Below, one piece after another: positions 1 through 9,700 of a stretch of 27,046 nt of DNA (its first letter is position 1; every line of letters starts with the position of its first letter). The DNA comes from a virus: positions 1 to 27,046 of the IMG/VR virus record IMGVR_UViG_3300000116_000172, one strand, 5' to 3'. Below the pieces are notes generated by a model. That model made no database searches and was not told where the DNA came from. It worked only from the letters and a program-made list of their open reading frames with translations. A program made the position numbers and the translations under genes.

Positions 1-324
1 TACTTGAGCATCACTAGAGGCATTTTGAGCGCCTCCTTTAGCTTGTATAGCTAAAGACTCTGCATTCTGTGCTGATACTTTAGCGGTCGATGCGGTGGCT
101 TCTGATGCTAACGCATTTACTTTGGACTGTGTAGCAGCTGCTTCAGCTACTTGAGCATCACTAGAGGCATTCTCAGCTCCTCCCTTGGCTTGTATAGCTA
201 GTTCGTTAGCTTGAATAGCGGAGACTTTAGCAGTCGATGCAGTCGCTTCTGATGCTAGAGCATTTATTTGAGACTGACTAGCAGCTGCTTCTGCTACTTG
301 GGCATCGCTAGAGGCATTCTGAGC
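1..324 (-). repeat. 147-bp tandem repeat (49 codons) in the fibre shaft
   Basis: In coding order, copy one covers 324-178, copy two 177-31, and a third begins at 30 and leaves the window. The period is exactly 147 bases. The copies differ mainly at scattered sites and in one block near the end of the unit. Each unit splits into seven heptads that nearly all start with Ala and usually have Ala or Ser three residues later, ending in QAKGG. A degenerate relative of the unit's end precedes copy one. The total copy number is unknown. Confidence 0.9.
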
Positions 325-1140
325 ACTGCCCTTGGCTTGTACAGCCAACCCTTCTGCTGTTACAGCACTAACAGCTGCCCCGCTAGCAGTGTTAAAGGCA
401 CTAGCTGCTTGCAAAGCGAAAGTATTGGCACTTGAGGCTTCAGAAGAAGCGAGTAATTTAGAGGATAATGCAGATGAAAACGCTCTAAAGGCTGCATTAG
501 CATCACTTAAAGCTTCTAGAGCATAAGCATTAGAGTCAATAGCAGCTGCATTTGCATCCGACTTAGCATTTTCAGCAAGTGTTTTTGCAGCAGTTGCAGA
601 AATTTTTGCAGCATTTGCATCCGAAGAAGACTGAGTAGCATTTAAGAGGGCAGCTGCAGCATCAACACGAGAAGAGTCTGCGGCCGTTTTTGCAGATAGG
701 GCAGAAGATCTAGCGGCTTCTGCATTATTTTTAAAGTCAACTGAAAGAGTAGCGGCTACAAGGGCATCACTTCTTGCATTGTTAGCAGTATCTTTATACT
801 GTGTAGCTAGATTTTTGGCTTGACATACTGATTGTCTTGCTAAAATAGATGCAGCTTCCGCATCGCTTGCAGAGCCTTTATCTTCTAAAATAAGAGTAAG
901 TGCTGCAGTTGCATCCGATTGTGCTTCTTCTATAAGAGTTAGAGTAGTAAGCGAGCTTTCATAAGTGCCTAAAGCAGCAGAGAGCGACGATAGAGTAGCT
1001 GTTGCAGAAGCCCCAAAGTCAGATAATAGGATTGCTCCGAGAGTAATCGAGCTGGACGATAAATTACCGTCTGCGCCTATTACTTCTTTATCTCCGACTT
1101 TAAGTCCATTTTTTATTCTAAAATGTTTATCGTTCGCCAC
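1..1140 (-). CDS. Alanine-rich coiled-coil tail fibre, N-terminal part (runs off left edge)
   Basis: An open frame of 380 codons runs from a GTG at 1140 to the window edge without a stop, so the protein is C-terminally incomplete here. The GTG has a purine-rich ribosome site (GAGGGGAG) about 8 bases upstream. The first 30 or so residues (VANDKHFRIKNGLKVG onward) resemble the short attachment segments that begin many phage fibre and appendage proteins. The rest is overwhelmingly Ala, Ser, Asp, Glu, Gln and Asn with Ala at heptad spacing, which fits a long trimeric coiled-coil shaft. The last part seen is built from 49-residue repeats. It is the only gene served by the promoter at 1200-1228 inside the window. 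Fibre function is inferred from composition and its place after the tip genes; the receptor-binding end lies outside the window. A gene ending beyond the edge cannot be checked for frameshifts. Confidence 0.82.
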   Translation of the reverse strand, partial: MANDKHFRIKNGLKVGDKEVIGADGNLSSSSITLGAILLSDFGASATATLSSLSAALGTYESSLTTLTLIEEAQSDATAALTLILEDKGSASDAEAASILARQSVCQAKNLATQYKDTANNARSDALVAATLSVDFKNNAEAARSSALSAKTAADSSRVDAAAALLNATQSSSDANAAKISATAAKTLAENAKSDANAAAIDSNAYALEALSDANAAFRAFSSALSSKLLASSEASSANTFALQAASAFNTASGAAVSAVTAEGLAVQAKGSAQNASSDAQVAEAAASQSQINALASEATASTAKVSAIQANELAIQAKGGAENASSDAQVAEAAATQSKVNALASEATASTAKVSAQNAESLAIQAKGGAQNASSDAQV

Positions 1141-1199
1141 GGTTCACGTCTCCCCTCTGGCTTGTCTTACAATGAAGATCTTTTTTGAAATTTTCGTAA

Positions 1200-1228
1200 A
1201 GTATATAAAATTTCAACTACTTTGTCAA
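1200..1228 (-). promoter_or_regulatory. Sigma70-type promoter for the left-edge fibre gene
   Basis: On the minus strand, TTGACA (1228-1223) and TATACT (1205-1200) are separated by exactly 17 bases. The -35 box is perfect and the -10 box has one mismatch to TATAAT. The predicted start of transcription is near 1193, giving a leader of about 50 bases before the GTG at 1140. It sits in the intergenic gap after the 1831-residue gene. No terminator hairpin was seen in that gap, so read-through from upstream is likely to add to its output. Confidence 0.85.
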
Positions 1229-1247
1229 GGACTATTTTTTTGCTTGG

Positions 1248-4200
1248 TTAAGTACAATGATAAGTTGTGTGAAACTTCAAAGTTTTAGCACCTCCTGAAG
1301 TATTTAGAGCTGTCAAGGTATAGAACTCGCCCGATTTGCCTACGGAAAAACTTATATTCTTTGTACTGCCGTCACTGCAAATTACTCCATATTCTGTTGC
1401 ATAAGCATTGCTTCCTGAGCAAAGTATGTTTAACTCTGAGCAAAACTCTGTGGCACCCTCATTTACATGAGCAAATACTTTCGCCGCTTTTATATCCGCA
1501 ACAGAGAATACTAAAGCCGTAGAGTTTGCAGCATGACCTGCTGAGAAGCTCAAAGTAGTTGTATCTTGACTAGTATGTCCCATATTAAGAGTGCCTTTGT
1601 CAATTGTAGTACCTGTACCTAATTTCAAATGTCCTGTTGAGGTATCTAATGACATGGCATCAATATCTTGGTAATTTGTAAATCTGAGGTTTGAACCCTG
1701 TGTGGTAGTTTTAGCTATAATTTTAGAGGTTTTTCCGCTATTATCTGTATTTTTAAACCTAATGGTTGCAAAATTTGTTCCTATGTCAGAGGCATCGCCT
1801 GAAACAGCTAAAAATCCATGTGCTCCTTGTAGTGAGGTGACCTCTAAATTGTCATTTACGCCAATGCAGTTAATACCCGCATGCCCTCCTCTTGAAAGAG
1901 TTAACGATCTACTGAGTCCCGTAGACGAGTTAAGGGTAGGATATTGCTCAGTGTGCTGTATTCCAAATTCCATAAAGCCGTATCCGGCATTCTGCTGATT
2001 TGGTCCACAAAATATATAACCTCTTTGACACACCGGTACATCTGAATTTAAATAATCTGTGAATACTACTCCACTACCTTGATAACCTCGTCCTTGAGTT
2101 TCAGCATCATATTCATAAGGATTATGTATTTGAAGAGCCGCATTCGTTGGTACTGAATTGGTTGCTCCGACAGGATTATGTTGCCGAGTAATTTTTACCG
2201 CAGGGTTGGTAGCCGCATCTGCAAAAGAAAACTTAGAAACAGAACTAGTTGTTTTTGATATATCTAAAAAAGAACCTGAAGTAGCGGTCATCTTTAAAGA
2301 TGCATTAGTATTATCAAATAGTATAGAAGTAGGTTTAGTAGAACCTCCGGCAGACTTTATAGTTACAATTGCTGCAGAAGTAGAAGATTCAAATCTTGCT
2401 ATGTCTTGTTGGGATTGTTTTACATCTAGCGGAACTTGTGGATCTGTTCTGCCAATTCCTACTCTCCGTTGTTGCGAACTCAAGGTCATTATGGGAATGT
2501 CATTACCTGAGTGAGTATTTATAAATTTAAAATCACCAGCACTAGAAGGATCTGCTCCTGTACTAGCTAACCAAGTACCTCCAATATTTCTAAAGGCAGC
2601 ACCATCACTAGTATAAACATTATAGCTTGAAGTAAAACCTGCATTATTAAAGAAAGCTGTTCTTTGTACAGAATCACTATTTGTAATTGTTACATTTATT
2701 TGATCATTGGTGTTATCGCCTGACTGCTCGTCAGATGCCCACAGCCCTGCCACTTTAGTTCCAAATTTAAACACGGGATTTCCAGCTGTGCCATGAATGT
2801 CAGATCTGAAACGGTTACAAGATACTTGATTTGATATCTCCCATTCATCATTAGTCTCGTTCCATGCCAAAGATGCATCTGTTTGACTAATACCTGTTCT
2901 ATCTACTATTACCCCTGCAGTATCAATATCTGATGCTGCGGATGCTCCCGATGCTAGAGTAATATGCTTATCAGAAATTGTTAAATCTTGTTGAGTAACA
3001 GTTGTCTGTACGCCTGTAACATGTAAATTTCCTGCAATGGTAACCGTACCCGCACTTCCTGTAATAGCATTCGTAGTAGGACTAATAGTTGTAGCATGAG
3101 GACTAAAAACTCCCCCTCCCAAAGTTAAATCTTGTACAGTACTATTTTGAGAAGATTGAGTAAGAGCACTTTCTCCTTGTCCTGGTATAAGTTTACCGTC
3201 ATTAGATGTAATTTTAAACAATCTATTTATAGGATAAAAACTTGAATTACCTCCTGAAAAAGTTAAAGTCGAGTGATAAAAATATTTATTTTTGAGAAGA
3301 GTTTCTGTATCTGTACCTGTTGTAAAAAATCCCTCCGCATCTATAGCGCCTCCTGGTACAACTCCTACTGTCGAGTGTATTGTATCTACATCTACTATAT
3401 CTTTTGTTAGTGTTTTTGCTAAAAATTGAGAGCTAGTAGGAGTACCCGTACTTACTTTAGAGATACTTACTGGAGCTATTACTTGAGTTGCCGCAGCTTC
3501 TGCTGAGCCGGTACTTCTATTTAGTCCGAAAGTGACAGTATTAGGTATGTTTGCTAAAGCTGTTGCTTCGGTATCTGGCTTTGCTGAAATATGTGCAGAT
3601 GTTTCAGCATCCATAACAATATTAGCAGTATCATTAGAGTTAATATTAAAGGTAAAGTCTACACTTCCTCCATTGATTTCAAAAAGTAAATACCCAAACT
3701 TAGAAGGTCCAGGTATTGTATAGTTAGACGTAAAGGCAGAGCCTGTAAGAGCATTAATAGCTCCTGTCACACTTGTAAGGTTCATACCTGAAACAGTATT
3801 TTCTAAATTTAAACGTACAAGCTCCCCTATTTTTACTGCCCTATCTAAAGCATCCCCTCCAGGTTTCTTTATACTAGAAGCTCTGGTTAAGTTGGTTTGT
3901 CCGGAGGCTGCAAGGGTTGATACATCTACTGTAATAGTTAAAGGGTTACTCCTATTTCCAAAGTATTCTTCAGATACTTTACTAGACATTTTTGTAGTGG
4001 GTATAGACAGAGAAGTTACTAATTCAGTACTTGCTGTTAAAACTAACTCCTGAAAAGTAGTAGCATCAGTTTTATCTACATTTCCTGTAAACAAATCACT
4101 GGCTGTTGAAATAGGCGTACTAAAATTTCTTGCGAACTGAGTAATAGCAGAAGGTGTAAATCCTCCGGTATTAGAGTCAAAGTATATATTATTATTTGAG

Positions 4201-6743
4201 TCAAATAATTGTAAATTATCTGCTGTTATTTGACCTTCTTTGCTCACTCGAAAAGGTGCTAATCTAGGATTATCATTACCAGCATATATTCTAAAATTAG
4301 AGTCTGCTCCATCTAGGGCGGCATAACTGGAAGGAATTATATTACCCGCTCCAGTTCTATTAAATACTGCAATAGTACCACTAGGACTAATATTATAACC
4401 TGCAATACCTTCTGAAGCTAACTCATTTGCATCTACAGAGCCATCCTGTATTTCTGAACCTGTTATTGTACCTTCGCCGGCTCCCCCGCTAAAAGTACCT
4501 GTAGCTCCGCTAATATCTCCAGAAAACGACGAAGTACCATCTGAATTAATGAAAAAATTACGAGAGTGTAAAGACCCTTGATTATGAATAACAATACCGT
4601 TATTATTTAAAAACCCGCTAGCAGTTATATTTGCATTAGATGCAAAAGATAAATTAGAACTGAATAGTCCTTCTTCGTGTATCTGCCACCCTCCTATCTG
4701 TCCGGAGCAAGCACTAATATTTCCTTTGAAAAAAGCATCACCATCATTATCTATATAAAAATTCTTAGCATGAATTGACCCAGTTTTTCTAAGAGTAATT
4801 CCTGAGCATGCAGAAAATTCAGAAGTATAGGGTCTAGTTCCACTATATATAGAACTTGCACTTAATTTCCATCCTGCTACTTCTCCTGAAGTTGCATCAA
4901 TAGCACCAGCTGTTGTAACAGAAAACGGAGAATCAGAGGTATCAGTACCTCCAACAACTATACCATTTTCATCTATTTGTATAGAATTTATTCCTTCACC
5001 CATTTTAAAGGGACGACCAGAAGAAGAGTTCTCAGTACCTTGCCTACTCCAAAGACTACCTATTTCTGAGTCCGAAAAACTTCGATTTGCAAGCCAAACG
5101 TCAGTGAAAGCACCTACGAAGCCGTTATTTCCACTAGCCCAACCACCTATTGTTAAAGGTTTGAGTAGTATATTTCCATCAGGCTCTGATGAGTCATTAG
5201 GTAATAAAACAGAATCTTCATCAAGAGATGCAATAGGGATTCTGTCAATGTATAAGTATGCTTTATACCTATTTTCTTGTGTATAGTCGTCTGTAGATAA
5301 AGCTACCTGGTGCCAAGCGCCTTGTGAAACTACAGAAGACATGAGAGTACTGCTTGTAGTTTCATCTACTAAAGATATTGTTTGATCACCGGAACCACTC
5401 TGATTTAACTGTAAAGACCAGAGATTTTTTCTACCTATTAATATAGCATCATTTTCGCCGCTAGTAGAATCTGATCTAAACCACATCACAAAATCCCCTC
5501 CTGAGTTATTTGTGTGGCGGTACGCAAAATTATCTCGTAAAAGTCTAACATATTGAGAGCCATCTAGTAGTATTGCATTACCTATAGGGGATTCACTAGT
5601 TATAAGTGCGCCTGATCCTACGACTTCGGCAACAAAATTAGAAACTTTTTTATTAACTCCTACTACTTTATTATTAATCATACTATCAAAAGTAAAATGA
5701 GCTATTAGAGTAGAAGATTGTGAGGTAGGAGACAACGAAGGAACTAGGGTAGTGTCTAGCGTAGTCATTAACTCATGTTCGTATGTATTTTGTCCTGTTT
5801 TATAAACTCTTGCAATTATACTATCCTGTAAGGGATCTATTCTAAGATTTACTCTTCCAAAGGTATTATCTTCTATATACTCAATCTTTTCAGGGCTAGC
5901 TATTTTTAATTCTGTTTTTGATATAATTTGAGATACTTTACCTATATAAAAAGAGTCATTGGCATGTTGTGTGGAGAATATAGTATCGCCTTCTATTAGC
6001 TCGCCTAAAAAATCCGTATTATTTCCAGTAACAGTTGAACCTGCTACGCTTATTGTACCTGTTAATGCTACTCCGTAAGAAGAATTCGATTGCCCTACAA
6101 AGTCAGACTTTTCGCCTGTTCCTGCATCATACCAGAAAAAATCTTTATGTCTTGTCTCTAGTTTTATAAGTCTTAATTTATCTATAGTATCGTCTGCGCT
6201 CAATAATATATAATGTGCAGAAGGTAAAATTCCTGAGATCTCTGCAGATTCTGTAATTTCTAAATTTGATAATATAGGTAAATTATTTAAAGGTTGTTTA
6301 TAAGTATCTTCGATACCTGAAAAGTTTGTAGCAGCTATAGAGTCTTTTCCGGAAGGTTTAAAAGTCCAATCATGCTGCTGTATATAAAATACAAAAGAAT
6401 CTCCTACACCCCTAAAAAATGTTGGACAACTTATAGAACCCCCTAAAGATACGCCTCCTATAGTTCTAGAATCATCAGAAGATCCTTTTATCTCTCTAAC
6501 CTCTATAGTTTCTGCGTACATTGCAGATTTTCTACCTATGTCTGAAACAGCTTCAATCTCAACCGTATAAAACCCAGGATCTATGTTATTATATGTTAGG
6601 GAGTTAGCAGGAGCTTCAACTTCTCTATAGAAATTATTTTCTCCGTTAAAATCAGTACGCACGACGTATTTTACAATATTATCTGCAATAATGTCTTTTT
6701 CGGTTGTAGGGTGTTCCCAAGATACTACTATTTGTCTTGACAT
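1248..6743 (-). CDS. Large tail tip/fibre protein with FN3 start and LamG-like lectin domain (1831 aa)
   Basis: Residues 1-85 read as strands of a fibronectin type III domain (IVVSWEHP, then DPGFYTVEIEAVSDIG). Residues 343-569 look like a LamG/concanavalin-like jelly roll (LIAHFTFDS, WHQVALS, KAYLYIDRIPI, IGGW). Two repeats of a GW...GSIHAKNFYID...GNISACSG type occupy about 618-752. Residues near 1247-1300 match a segment common in marine phage fibres (QDLTISDKHITLASG, then LAWNETNDEWEI), and near 1428 there is a VGIG...PLDV motif. The C-terminal third is Ser/Thr/Gly-rich and beta-like. It lies in the same frame as J, 15 bases past the J stop, and probably continues the J protein as a distal tip or baseplate fibre. 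The ATG at 6743 has only a distant TAAGGA site overlapping the J stop, so reinitiation is likely. The domain calls are by eye. Confidence 0.85.
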   Translation of the reverse strand: MSRQIVVSWEHPTTEKDIIADNIVKYVVRTDFNGENNFYREVEAPANSLTYNNIDPGFYTVEIEAVSDIGRKSAMYAETIEVREIKGSSDDSRTIGGVSLGGSISCPTFFRGVGDSFVFYIQQHDWTFKPSGKDSIAATNFSGIEDTYKQPLNNLPILSNLEITESAEISGILPSAHYILLSADDTIDKLRLIKLETRHKDFFWYDAGTGEKSDFVGQSNSSYGVALTGTISVAGSTVTGNNTDFLGELIEGDTIFSTQHANDSFYIGKVSQIISKTELKIASPEKIEYIEDNTFGRVNLRIDPLQDSIIARVYKTGQNTYEHELMTTLDTTLVPSLSPTSQSSTLIAHFTFDSMINNKVVGVNKKVSNFVAEVVGSGALITSESPIGNAILLDGSQYVRLLRDNFAYRHTNNSGGDFVMWFRSDSTSGENDAILIGRKNLWSLQLNQSGSGDQTISLVDETTSSTLMSSVVSQGAWHQVALSTDDYTQENRYKAYLYIDRIPIASLDEDSVLLPNDSSEPDGNILLKPLTIGGWASGNNGFVGAFTDVWLANRSFSDSEIGSLWSRQGTENSSSGRPFKMGEGINSIQIDENGIVVGGTDTSDSPFSVTTAGAIDATSGEVAGWKLSASSIYSGTRPYTSEFSACSGITLRKTGSIHAKNFYIDNDGDAFFKGNISACSGQIGGWQIHEEGLFSSNLSFASNANITASGFLNNNGIVIHNQGSLHSRNFFINSDGTSSFSGDISGATGTFSGGAGEGTITGSEIQDGSVDANELASEGIAGYNISPSGTIAVFNRTGAGNIIPSSYAALDGADSNFRIYAGNDNPRLAPFRVSKEGQITADNLQLFDSNNNIYFDSNTGGFTPSAITQFARNFSTPISTASDLFTGNVDKTDATTFQELVLTASTELVTSLSIPTTKMSSKVSEEYFGNRSNPLTITVDVSTLAASGQTNLTRASSIKKPGGDALDRAVKIGELVRLNLENTVSGMNLTSVTGAINALTGSAFTSNYTIPGPSKFGYLLFEINGGSVDFTFNINSNDTANIVMDAETSAHISAKPDTEATALANIPNTVTFGLNRSTGSAEAAATQVIAPVSISKVSTGTPTSSQFLAKTLTKDIVDVDTIHSTVGVVPGGAIDAEGFFTTGTDTETLLKNKYFYHSTLTFSGGNSSFYPINRLFKITSNDGKLIPGQGESALTQSSQNSTVQDLTLGGGVFSPHATTISPTTNAITGSAGTVTIAGNLHVTGVQTTVTQQDLTISDKHITLASGASAASDIDTAGVIVDRTGISQTDASLAWNETNDEWEISNQVSCNRFRSDIHGTAGNPVFKFGTKVAGLWASDEQSGDNTNDQINVTITNSDSVQRTAFFNNAGFTSSYNVYTSDGAAFRNIGGTWLASTGADPSSAGDFKFINTHSGNDIPIMTLSSQQRRVGIGRTDPQVPLDVKQSQQDIARFESSTSAAIVTIKSAGGSTKPTSILFDNTNASLKMTATSGSFLDISKTTSSVSKFSFADAATNPAVKITRQHNPVGATNSVPTNAALQIHNPYEYDAETQGRGYQGSGVVFTDYLNSDVPVCQRGYIFCGPNQQNAGYGFMEFGIQHTEQYPTLNSSTGLSRSLTLSRGGHAGINCIGVNDNLEVTSLQGAHGFLAVSGDASDIGTNFATIRFKNTDNSGKTSKIIAKTTTQGSNLRFTNYQDIDAMSLDTSTGHLKLGTGTTIDKGTLNMGHTSQDTTTLSFSAGHAANSTALVFSVADIKAAKVFAHVNEGATEFCSELNILCSGSNAYATEYGVICSDGSTKNISFSVGKSGEFYTLTALNTSGGAKTLKFHTTYHCT
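4488..4892 (-). repeat. Two diverged internal protein repeats in the fibre-like protein
   Basis: Residues about 618-682 and 683-752 share the order Gly-x-x-Gly/Ala-Gly-Trp-(K/Q)-(L/I), then Gly-Ile-(T/V)-(L/I), then GS(I/L)H(A/S)(K/R)NF(Y/F)I, then (F/S)F(K/S)G(N/D)ISG-type endings. Similar repeats are known in J-related and other phage tip proteins. The match is clear in protein but not striking in DNA, so the duplication is old. Confidence 0.7.
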
Positions 6744-6758
6744 CTTATTTTTAATTCC

Positions 6759-9700
6759 TTACGTTATCTTAAAGAATAAATCTTTAACTGGAGAGGGGTT
6801 TTTAGGGGCGGCAAGTACGGAACCTTGCCCTTGGGAGGTTTCAACAGGCAGTACTTCAAGACTACCAATTCCTGAAGAAATTCTCTCGCCTTCTAGCGTA
6901 GGAACACTTACCTCTAAGGGAGATGCAAAATCTCCTTCATTTTCTATATCATAGAATTTTTCATTAAAATGTTCTACAGCAGTTATAGATACGCCCCCAT
7001 TACTACCCTCAGCAAGTGACATAATCTTATATTGCTTAGCACTATTTAGAGTGTTATTTCCTTCGGGGGATGTTTCTTCTATAATCCATACACTGTCTAT
7101 TTTTGGTATTTCAACAAAAGCTGATGACACAGTTACAAAGCTTAAAGCAGTTGATGCAGAATGTCCTCCAGGAAGTGTTATATCTTTTGTTTGTATCATA
7201 CTGTGCTCAGACCAAGATAGTATTAAAGGATCTCCACTTTGATTTGTTTTACAATTAGTAGCTTTTTCTTCAGTATCTAAAATACCATAGGTATACGACC
7301 CATTGTTATAATACCAAGCTTTTTGTATAAAGTCTCCCGCATAATAACTCGTGTCATTACCTAGGTTGTCTGTAATAACTATTGCTGTATTAGCAGTATC
7401 CATGGATAGTAACGCACCTCCTGTAGGTAACAATATAGAAAGTTTATAAGTATTGGCAGGGTCTAAATATACTTCACTATCTAAAGGAATATTTGTTGTA
7501 CTAAGGGTTGTAGCTGTATTAGTAGAGGATATTCTACCCGCTAATCTTTTTCTTGATGGAGCCATTGAAGGGTCGGATATATTTATTATATCTCCTGGAG
7601 CCAAAAAATTACCCTCTATTGAGGCTTCAAATGATGCTATTCTGGTCTGATTTGCCGCTGTCCATAATTTCCAATATCCGTATCTACGGGCTTGAGTTTC
7701 GCTAGTACAGCCAAATGCTACTGCTTTTTCAGATAAAGCTATTCCTGTTTTTATTATATTTTTTCTATCTTCTACAAGTAATGCTTCTAATTTAAACTGA
7801 TTTGCTGGGTTGTTCCAAGTAACAACTACTTGATTAGCTCTAGTTTTACTACCTGTTGTTTCATATTTAATATTACCATCTATTATATTTGCTTTAGAGA
7901 AATTATATATAGGATCTTTTGGCATATCTATTACAGGAGTAATTTTATTGTTATGCCAATAAATAATAGCTCTAAATACTGTGGCCATATCTTTTAGTAA
8001 TTTGTAACAGTCAACAGGTCTAGTAAGATACAGATTACAAGTAAATCTAGGTTCTAAGCCTGCGTTGCCATTAGATACTAACTCATCACAATATCTTGCA
8101 ATTCTATATAACGCATATTTATCTAAATCATCAGCCTTTACAAAATCCCCTAAGCCATACCTATTATTTGTAACTATATCATAGAATACCCAAGCAGGGT
8201 TGTTTGTATATACCTTCGTATCTCTAAAAGAGCCGTCCCAGTTTACGTAACTTCCATTATTAGTACCATCACTATTTCTATTATAGTTTGCTATTCCTGA
8301 AGGAACTTCTTCTCGAGTCATATAATTATGTGGTACGCTTACCTTCATACCTCTAACATGATAGGTTACTTGAGGCATCTGAGTAAATTCTTGAGTACTG
8401 AAAGTAGTTTTTGCAAGCGCGCTATAAGGAAAAGTTGTTTTTTCTAGGATAAAAGTGGTACACGCACCTATATTAGAAGTAGCAAAATGATTTGCCCAAC
8501 CATCCTGCCTGCCTATTTTAGCAAAAGAAGCCCCGGCATAAGCATCTCCTGTGTCACAAGTCATTCTTTGTATAATAATCTTAAAATCATCAAAAGGGGC
8601 AAACTTAGCTATGTTTATATCATGCTGAGCCGTAAACGCATCTTCCGTATCTCCTGAATGGGCTAGCATACTAGCAATTTCAAATTTTTCAGGGTTAAAT
8701 CCAGTCTCACCGGTATCTTTTAATTGTAAAAGTACTCTATATTTAGCATGTCCGGTACCTATATGCCCTTTCTTTTTAGTTCTATGATATAAGCCATTTG
8801 GATAGTCAAAAGTTAGTCTTACTTTATCAGCCTGTCTTATTTGAGCTAAAGTAAGGTTAAGCCCAGTAGCAGAAGAAGCTTGAATAATAGTATCTTCTAC
8901 ACCCTCATGCTCTGTTTTTGTACTATTAGGATCAACTACAAAGTCTTCGTGTTGTTTTAACTCTGCGGCCGGTGTAGGAGTTGTTGTAATTGCTGCAGCT
9001 ATATCTCCTGCAATTGTTTTTTGTATGCGATTGCCTACCCTAAACTGAACCGAACCTCCTTTAAAATTTGAGTTTGTTAAGGTATTAAAGGAATCTAGAT
9101 TAGGATTAGCGGTTTCTCCATCTATGAAAGCTTCTCCTATATTAAAGTCGTAAGTTCCTGTTTCCCCTTCCCACGTATATTTTAGGTTAACATTATCTAC
9201 ATTTTGCCAGTCTCTATTATCAGGGGTAAAAAACTGTGAAGATAAGTCTGTAGAAAAAGAACCTCCCTTTTTTCTCCATTCGAGTTTAGTATTATCGGCC
9301 TTATAAAAACAATAACGAATAGGGTAATATTTGTCTTTTTGAAGATATATAGCTTTAGAAGTTACAGGAGATTTGTTAGGTGTACCGCTACTTCGTCTTC
9401 CCCCGGTGGTAGCCGCTACAGTATTAGCTATTTGTTTGTGGTGAAGTCTAAAAGTACCTCGATCCGTACACTCGTTCCCCAGCCATAAATAAGTATACGC
9501 TTTACTAGTTAGTTTAAATTCGTATTGACCCGAGCTAGGAGGTCTAAAGTACCCTATATAAGTGTATCCATGTATGGAAGAACCTCCTACATTTACAAAA
9601 CTACTTTTTATGTTTACACCTGTTCCAGACGCTAATACCCCTCCATCCGTTAAACTAGTAGAAAAAGGAAACTCTGCTCTACCTTCTCCTGGATCAAAAG

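Noticed and set aside
1-324. Possible CRISPR or non-coding satellite repeat
   Set aside because: The period is a multiple of three, the copies keep an open frame, adjoin without spacers and encode a regular heptad pattern.
965-1288. Plus-strand open frames such as 965-1288, 14062-14562 and 18649-19062
   Set aside because: They lie antisense to well-supported genes, lack ribosome sites and known motifs, and follow the codon pattern of the minus-strand genes.
1288-1316. TTGACA at 1311-1316 as an extra promoter
   Set aside because: The expected -10 position does not resemble TATAAT and the site is inside a gene.
1248-6743. Diversity-generating retroelement variable region in the fibre-like protein
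   Set aside because: No reverse transcriptase and no template repeat could be seen in the window, and the C-terminus lacks an obvious adenine-targeted repeat.
6744-6761. Recoded TAA as a sense codon between J and the fibre-like gene
   Set aside because: TAA serves as the normal stop in other genes here, such as the capsid fusion and HNH genes, so a changed code is unlikely; local read-through is kept as a possibility in the findings.
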